A stretch of DNA of 64,000 bases. It comes from Agapetus fuscipes (lineage: Eukaryota; Arthropoda; Insecta; Trichoptera; Glossosomatidae). This document shows positions 58,056 through 64,000 of this stretch, one piece after another; within the stretch, counting starts at the first letter, position 1; each line of letters begins with the position of its first letter. Location of the stretch: positions 12,423,229-12,487,228 of the forward strand of contig OX637356.1 in assembly GCA_951799405.1 (NCBI GenBank). The letters are read 5' to 3'. A model generated the notes under the pieces. The model was given only the letters and a program-made list of their open reading frames with translations. It made no database searches and was not told the origin of the DNA. Made by a program: the position numbers and the translations under genes.

Positions 58056-59198
58056 TAAGTTAAAGCTACAACCTGACATTTTCACTTTCCTTGATTGAGT
58101 TTTCATGTTTTTTTGACAAAATAAAATACCACATGTTTTAGGAAATCCTTAAGCCGTTTTTTCAACATCAAATTATATATTCTTTTTATTTTGAAAGAAT
58201 AACTCTCATCGTGGCATAAAGTTAGAATTAAAAAGCATTTTGTTACCCTCTATTGATGTTTACACATTTTGGGTCACAGTCTTAACAACGTCGATACACC
58301 TTACGATAATTTGATACCTAAGCTATCCAACATGGCCGCATAAGACCAGCTGATTGGGTATTTAAATGTGTTTTTACGCGCATTTGATTTCCCGATCAGC
58401 TGTTCACACGCGGCCATTTTGAATCGCTCAGTTATCACACGATAAGAGCAATAGAGATTGCAGGGGATGATCCTTTTTTGGATAATTAAAGGGTTTTTTA
58501 GAAATGAGAGACTGAATAGAAGTTAATCAGCTGACACCATCTTTAAACAGGGTGAATTTACTTTGTAAAACATTACTGGACACATTTTAAAGGGTCGTTT
58601 TTCAAGCTTTTGCGACCCTTTTGAAGCAACTCTACACCACCGCCCCAAGTATGAAAATTGAAAGTTTGAACTTAATCATTGCGTTCACCAAAAATACACC
58701 AAAACTAAAATGCTTAATAGGTGCGCTGTTATAGTTTCTGTATATTTTTTGGTAGACGCTACGGTTGTGTTTAGGGGTAGGTTACACTGTATCAAGTGAA
58801 TGGAGAGGGCACATCCATTATACAAGTTGTGTTGAAAAGCCGTTCCGAGGATTTTCTAGTGTTAGTGCTAGTGTCGACAAAAACTATCCGCGTTGGCGAG
58901 TGTGAGCTTTGCTTTACGATCCAATACCCCTAGTATGAGGCATTTACATAAACTCCCCTAGACTGTGCAAATCGAAAATGTATGAAATGCACGACAGCAC
59001 TCATTGTGAGCGATTTTGTTTTCATATATTTTTTTGATTTACGCAATCGAGAGGATTTTACGCTGTGTTTTATACTCGGGGCCCGACAGAGCCCGACCAT
59101 ATCAATGAAGTAAGAGTAACAAAGAGTTAGCTTTACATAGATACAAGTCTGAAATATAACTTATAAGATATTTTCTAGCTTAAATTATGCCTTGTATT

Positions 59199-59585
59199 CA
59201 GGCCCGGATTAAGGGCGGTTTGAGCGGTGCAACCGAACCAGTCCCCCGCGTCCTACGGGCCCCCAAGATGAAAAATGAACTTCAACTTATACTTCCAGGA
59301 TCAAAAACGCCCTTGGCGACTTGTATAAAATTGTATGCAAAAATATTTCAACACATTTTTTTACAAAAAGGACAAGACGAAGCTCCCTCCAACAAATGAC
59401 TCAGAGCTCCAGATTATTTGAAATCTAAGGATTCCCCCGAACTAGATTCTCAAATATAAACTTGAGACGCCGTCGTAACTTGTTTTGGTTCGAAAAAAGT
59501 ACATACATATTTTTGTAAAGGGGTAGGAGGGGGGATATGGGAGTCAGGGTTGGCCCCAACTGTTTCTCGTCTAAATCCGGGCCTG
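59199..59585. mobile_element. hAT-type MITE, CAGGCCCGGATT ends
   Basis: Inverted ends CAGGCCCGGATTAA and (T)AAATCCGGGCCTG; flanks cttgtatt and cgtgtatt agree at 7 of 8. 387 bp, no transposase. Confidence 0.85.
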
Positions 59586-59629
59586 CGTGTATTTGCGATA
59601 GTATAAAGCTTTGTAAACGTATTTTTGTT

Positions 59630-59680
59630 ACAAATTCTATGTAATATATCTTTGCAACTTAGATTATAGACTATAGACAG
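59630..59680 (-). repeat. family W terminal fragment
   Basis: aatatatctttgcaacttag and attataga: only the family end remains. Confidence 0.6.
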
Positions 59681-60054
59681 AGAATTTAAGTGTTTAGGCA
59701 ATGAAACGTCATCCTACATCCACATGTCGCACATACTCAAGCAAACTATTCAATCCCCTTGAATTTAAGCTCACCATGTCTACTCCATGCTATTCCGTTC
59801 CTCTATACACATCTCCTGCGCCTCCCAACCTCTATAGAAGGAGAATATATCCATATAACTACGTGTATGTATGCCCACATAATGCGAACGGTCCAGTGAA
59901 TATCCCATTCACCAAAAGTCCATTAATCAATCTCAGGAAACTAAAGGCTAGGACTGCCTGGATCTAGGACCTGTACCTACATTTGTACTGCAGTGTGCAG
60001 AACGTGTGTTTATATAGTAAACAAATACAGGAACATAAAAATAACGTGTACATC

Positions 60055-60205
60055 GGTCCGCAGTCTAGTGGTAACGATTTGGACTCGTAAATGAAAGGTT
60101 TTGGGTTTGAATTCCCGCGGAGAACAAAAAAATATTAATTGGGTTTTGTTCACATATGCTCTTCGCTGGGTTGAAAAAAATATTTAAATTTATTAGCCAT
60201 TTCAT
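60055..60205 (+). mobile_element. SINE family B copy (plus orientation)
   Basis: cggtccgcagtctagtggta, gggtttgaattcccgcggag and atgctcttcgctgggttg. Confidence 0.8.
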
Positions 60206-60269
60206 ATACGTAATAAGTGTGTTAAAATGATCAGCCAATTTTTAGATAAGTATTTAAAATTACAATTTT

Positions 60270-60812
60270 CTTTTCCTTGACTTATGGGTTGGTATGAGGC
60301 TGACCACACATATTGTACAAAAATGGTTCACTTTTCCAAAGTCACCCTTGCTTCAGGAAAGGTCGGCAAGAGTTGCAGGGCTTGCGTTCATGATATTAGG
60401 TTTTTTTTTGTCAGTCCAATAATAATAGTATTAGGATGATTTATTTGGTAAGCGCTGTTTTTGTGTGTATCTCATCTCAAGAGCCCTCTGCAAACTTGGT
60501 CGTAGAAGGCGCAAATACTCAAGCAAGACCCAGTTGGTGTAAGGCTGGATGGACCTATTGATGACCGGTCTTTGGTAAAGGTATAATATGATTTTTTCAA
60601 CCAAACGAAGAGCACATTTGAAAATATAAATGAGATATTTTTTGTGCTCCGCCAGGATTCGAACCCACAAGCTTCCATTTACGAGTCTACTACGGATCGG
60701 TCGTAGTCCAGTGGTAGCACTTCGGGATGTGTAAGCGCGAATTTATAGGCATCTGCTTTTAGGAATGCATTTAATGTGAATTGAAATGTAATATATCTTT
60801 GCAACTTATTAG
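60270..60812 (-). repeat. family W copy split by a SINE B insertion
   Basis: Halves at about 60270-60410 and 60722-60812 rejoin into one unit in reverse orientation (gttggtatgaggctgaccac ... tgtaagcgcgaatttatagg ... atatctttgcaactt). Confidence 0.75.
60420..60718 (-). mobile_element. SINE family B inserted into family W
   Basis: caagacccagttggtgtaag, ccaaacgaagagcacatttg and ctccgccaggattcgaaccc, then tRNA-like head on the minus strand. A partial second head (cggtcgtagtccagtggtag, plus) at its right edge suggests two copies met. Confidence 0.8.
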
Positions 60813-61451
60813 ATATCCCGTACTTGGCATGAAGCGCACAGGGAATTTCTGGTTGCCATCGATTAATCAATTAAATGTTTTAAATCCACTTCGTGTGTGC
60901 ACAAATGTACGGTGTTTTTGTACATTTAATCTGGGATACATTCCTTGCATTATTTTCGGATTATTTAGGGTCCTTTGGGACTGGATGTTGTCGTTACTGG
61001 GGCGGCACTTTGGTTAACGTTCTAGGGTTGGCGTGCGACCCTCAACACTTGTTCCATTTGTTGTACCCCTAGTTTAAAACATTACTCAAATGAAACATTT
61101 ACTTAAAAAATGTTTACAAACTCAATAGCGACTCTACAGAGTGTTAAAGTTGCTGTATATTTTAAGTTACGATATGATTGAGTTTAAACGTGTACTGCTC
61201 CGTACAATGTGTCCCCTTGCCTAATAAAACATTGATGGATCATCAGATTATGTTATCTGGTGGATCTTGCAACAGAAAATGCAATTATATTTTGTTTTTA
61301 ATTGCATTTCATTCAACTGTTATGTAAATAACAAATGCATATAAATTTTAGGTGGGTAGATGTATTAGTTATAGCTGATGAGAGTTGGAGTAATTATTAT
61401 AGGTAACCAGGGGTAAAGAGACATTCAATTATGTACCTACTCGAAGCTGGT

Positions 61452-61650
61452 AGAAGTTCGTCGTTCTGGAATGTTCCAGCAAAATTGGTTTCTAGTAACT
61501 ACTATCGCTGCAATATAAAAAGCGGCAAATGGCTTGCAGGAGTCAGTCTATATACAACGCTCTGCTTTTGAACAAGAAAGACATTGTAAGTGAGCACCAA
61601 CTGTGAAATAAATGTAAAGTGCTAAACCATAAATGAGAATTGTTAAAAAT
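61452..61650 (+). promoter_or_regulatory. orphan heat-shock-type promoter
   Basis: GTTCTGGAATGTTCC at 61463-61477 is a perfect trimeric nTTCn/nGAAn heat-shock element, with another agaag unit at 61452. TATAAAA lies at 61514-61520 and TCAGT at 61543-61547, 31 nt from TATA to the initiator A. The A-rich leader-like sequence that follows (acaagaaagacattgtaagt) resembles insect hsp 5' UTRs in composition. No downstream ORF in the next kilobase. Confidence 0.5.
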
Positions 61651-61789
61651 AAATATAAATTGTTAAATAAATCTAAGTGTACAATAAATAGGTATCCTGT
61701 AAAGAAGACCAGTTTTTTTTTTATTTAAAGATTTTTTGAACTCCAAAAACACAACAATTTGGTGCGTGCTATTGCATGCAATAATACGA

Positions 61790-61950
61790 GGGTGTGATCG
61801 ATTTGGTTTAGCCGCGCCGTTAGATCCGTACAAATTTCGGGGACCGTGCTTTCCGTGTTGCGGATCCGGTGGTCTGTGGGTGTATTTCGTAGAGCACTCA
61901 AGACACACCTTTTTAAAAAAAGTCTTATCCGTGATCGTAGTGGGCCCTTG
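61790..61950 (+). mobile_element. degraded LINE polymerase C-terminus
   Basis: FGDRAFRVADPVVCG and, in another frame, RRALKTHLFKKSL, both parts of the conserved CR1-like C-terminus. Confidence 0.65.
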
Positions 61951-62113
61951 AAGTGTGACACACAAAAATGGCGCTCGCTTATAAAATATAATTTAAATTT
62001 TCTAAAGGCATTCACGGAGCGAAAATTCATTTTAATTTCAATTAAAAAAAACTGTTCTTATAACATAGTTTTATTTTCACATTTTTTGAGTTTAAAATGC
62101 CAAAGCGCTATCC

Positions 62114-62184
62114 GACTTTATCCGTCCATCTTCAGAGGCTGTTAGCCTCTGAAGTTAGCCTTTGAAGGTGGATGGATAAAGTCA
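62114..62184. repeat. nested hairpin
   Basis: gactttatccgtccatcttc pairs with gaaggtggatggataaagtc; inside, cttcagaggct/agcctctgaag pair again. Confidence 0.8.
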
Positions 62185-62882
62185 GCCTCCCATCAATTAT
62201 TTAATACAAATTTACAATTTGTATTCAAAAGACAAACCTCGAGCTTGATACTCGCAAAATATGGCGATACGAATAATTTAGCAAGTCGGGTTTCTATAAA
62301 TTTGCATTTTGAGATAGTTCAATACTTTGTTAGTATAAAATCATGCATATAAAATCAAAGGCGGCAATATAGGATCATTTTCGCAAGTAAGATAAATATA
62401 TAGAAATACAGGAAATCGCTTGCTCATCATTTAAGTATTTGTACTGGTTTTGAAAAATAAGTCTAGATTGCCGTCTTTGGTTGTATACTACTCAAATATT
62501 GTAATGCACACTTTTCTCATGCTAAATATTCGAACCAGCATAAAGTACGACAAGTATAAAACTTTACATTCAAACTCAACAATTGTGTTTTTCTTTAAAT
62601 TTATAAAGCACCTCTGATGTGCGTTTTAGTTTCTATACATTTTCCGGTTGAGTTTAGAATTTAAGTTTTCTACTTGGGGTACAGGAAATTGTGATCCTCA
62701 ATGTTCGTCCTTAGCCGCAAGACGCCAGTCAACTTTTCCTATTTCCAAACCCCTCGAAAATCGCACACAGACCATCGCTTTTGTGTGACATTTTAGCACG
62801 TTTACGTTAAAAAAAGTGTAGTGGTTTTGATGTATGAATATTACAATTTTTGTATGAAGCAAAATAATGTATGAAGCAAAAT

Positions 62883-62995
62883 GACCGGTCTGTAGCCTAG
62901 TCGTAACGCTTCGGATTCGTAAATGGATGGTCGTGGGTTCGAATCCCGGCGGAGCACTAAAAATCTACCATTTTTATTGGTTTAAAAATTCATGT
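62883..62995 (+). mobile_element. SINE family B head
   Basis: ccggtctgtagcctagtcgt and gggttcgaatcccggcggag, the best-kept B box in the window. Confidence 0.8.
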
Positions 62996-63009
62996 ACCTT
63001 TATCATTCG

Positions 63010-63215
63010 TTGATTCATAGGTTAGTATGACGCTGAAGTGCCATCCTGTAAAATGGTTATTTTGGCCAATGTCAACTCTGTTTCAGGAAACGTCAATAAA
63101 AGATGTTTGGTGTTTATGTTTATTTGAGGTTTTGATTTTATTTTGTAAGCGCGAACTTACACGTGTCAGTTTGTGAGCGTGCATTTAAGATGAACTTAAT
63201 TTATCTTTAAAACTT
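63010..63215 (-). repeat. family W copy
   Basis: cataggttagtatgacgctg, gtcaactctgtttcagg and gtaagcgcgaacttacacgt. Confidence 0.78.
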
Positions 63216-63221
63216 ACATTT

Positions 63222-63482
63222 CGCTCCCCCAGTTCTTGTTAGCCGTATACACCAATTCTGTCAAATATGACTTTTTAATGCAGTTGTCTTAAGAATCAAA
63301 TTCTACACAATCTGAGCTAAGAAAAACTATGAAACTCGACAATGTAAGAGTTGTTTTAAATATTTTTTTAATCAATTTCCTGTTTTCATAAGACACATTT
63401 GTTCAGTACACATGCAAACATTGGTCATGCAAAATTAGCTTAATGGTCTTTACGGCAAACAAGAACTAAGGCAGCGATTTGT
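63222..63482. repeat. MITE-like repeat H, copy 2
   Basis: Nearly identical to 33469-33732 over its length (gctcccccagttcttgttag ... aacaagaactaaggcagcga). Confidence 0.82.
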
Positions 63483-64000
63483 CACTTGAAAGTATTCGTT
63501 GTCAAAGCGGGAAATAGGTAGGTCACACCTAAAATGGATGGATGATGTTCAAAATACCAAACGAGGCATCCGATAGAAAATGAACACAGAAAAGATTTTA
63601 AGAGACCTACGTCAATAGGGAATTGTACAGGCATGATTGACACGCACGCATGATACGCGAGTAGCATTGTGTAAAGGGCATCACAAGCGATTTCGCGGGC
63701 AAACTTTGTCCCCGTTTCTATTTCCGAAGATGAAATTGCAGATATTTTCGAATGTGACCGAATGAGTTTCGAGTTTCACAAGGAGCCGCGATCCGAGGCA
63801 AAGTTTAGTTTATTGTACAAGAGGCACTACGTGAAGCCACGGGTAGAAACGAGGTACACATTTCTTGGTCTTGACATCACTTCTTCTTCTCTTCGTGCCA
63901 CGCTGCCACCTCTATCGAAAATCAGCTCCATTCTCCAGAAGCCATGGCGCCCTTGAGATGGTCCTGGACCATTAAATGGCGTCACAGGAAATAAATCATC

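Larger units (their letters stand above)
55670..64000. other. region upstream of Toll exon A
   Basis: At least its left part must be a Toll intron because exon A starts mid-codon. No signal-peptide exon was identified. It is dominated by repeats: MITEs at 56.5, 56.8, 59.2 and 63.2 kb, SINE B at 60.1, 60.4 and 62.9 kb, and LINE at 61.8 kb. Confidence 0.6.

Overview
The window is nuclear DNA from an AT-rich, repeat-laden arthropod genome, most likely an insect. The evidence is spliceosomal introns of hundreds to thousands of bases, a Toll receptor closest in design to Drosophila Toll, a TCAGT-type initiator, and many SINE, CR1-like LINE, piggyBac, hAT, PIF/Harbinger and foldback remnants. I cannot fix the order. 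Nothing prokaryotic, plasmid-borne or phage-like is present, and there is no CRISPR array.

Layout. (1) About 0.75-35.3 kb, plus strand: the 3' part of a collagen gene, 24 exons encoding about 602 residues of Gly-X-Y repeats with short interruptions. The C-terminal two-cysteine module matches the membrane-associated (MACIT) collagens XIII/XXIII/XXV rather than type IV. The 5' exons (cytosolic tail, transmembrane segment) lie left of the window. (2) 36.5-41 kb: intergenic, with repeat fragments. (3) 41.1-43.9 kb, minus strand: a complete two-exon PTRHD1-type peptidyl-tRNA hydrolase domain gene whose intron carries a MITE nested in another MITE. (4) 43.9-51 kb: intergenic, with an orphan core promoter, a 254-bp near-perfect palindrome and a CR1-like LINE fragment. 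(5) 51.0-55.7 kb, minus strand: five 3' exons (about 1045 residues) of a Toll receptor with leucine-rich repeats, cysteine clusters, a membrane span and a TIR domain. Only the start-codon/signal-peptide exon(s) were not found. (6) 55.7-64 kb: intronic or intergenic upstream of Toll, full of MITEs and tRNA-derived SINEs, with an orphan heat-shock-type promoter near 61.5 kb.

The three genes share no evident pathway: an adhesive membrane collagen, a small RNA-linked enzyme homologue and an innate-immunity/patterning receptor. The most unusual content is in the repeats. At least eight foldback or palindromic loci share a core of the form CTGANGA, one extra base, a stem-loop whose arms differ between loci but stay complementary, then GAAA. 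This resembles the catalytic core of hammerhead ribozymes, but the constant extra base is non-canonical, so it is offered as a lead and not a proven ribozyme.

All exon boundaries were placed by eye from AG/GT signals, reading-frame continuity and Gly-X-Y periodicity. Repeat family names rest on termini, target-site duplications and recognisable protein fragments.
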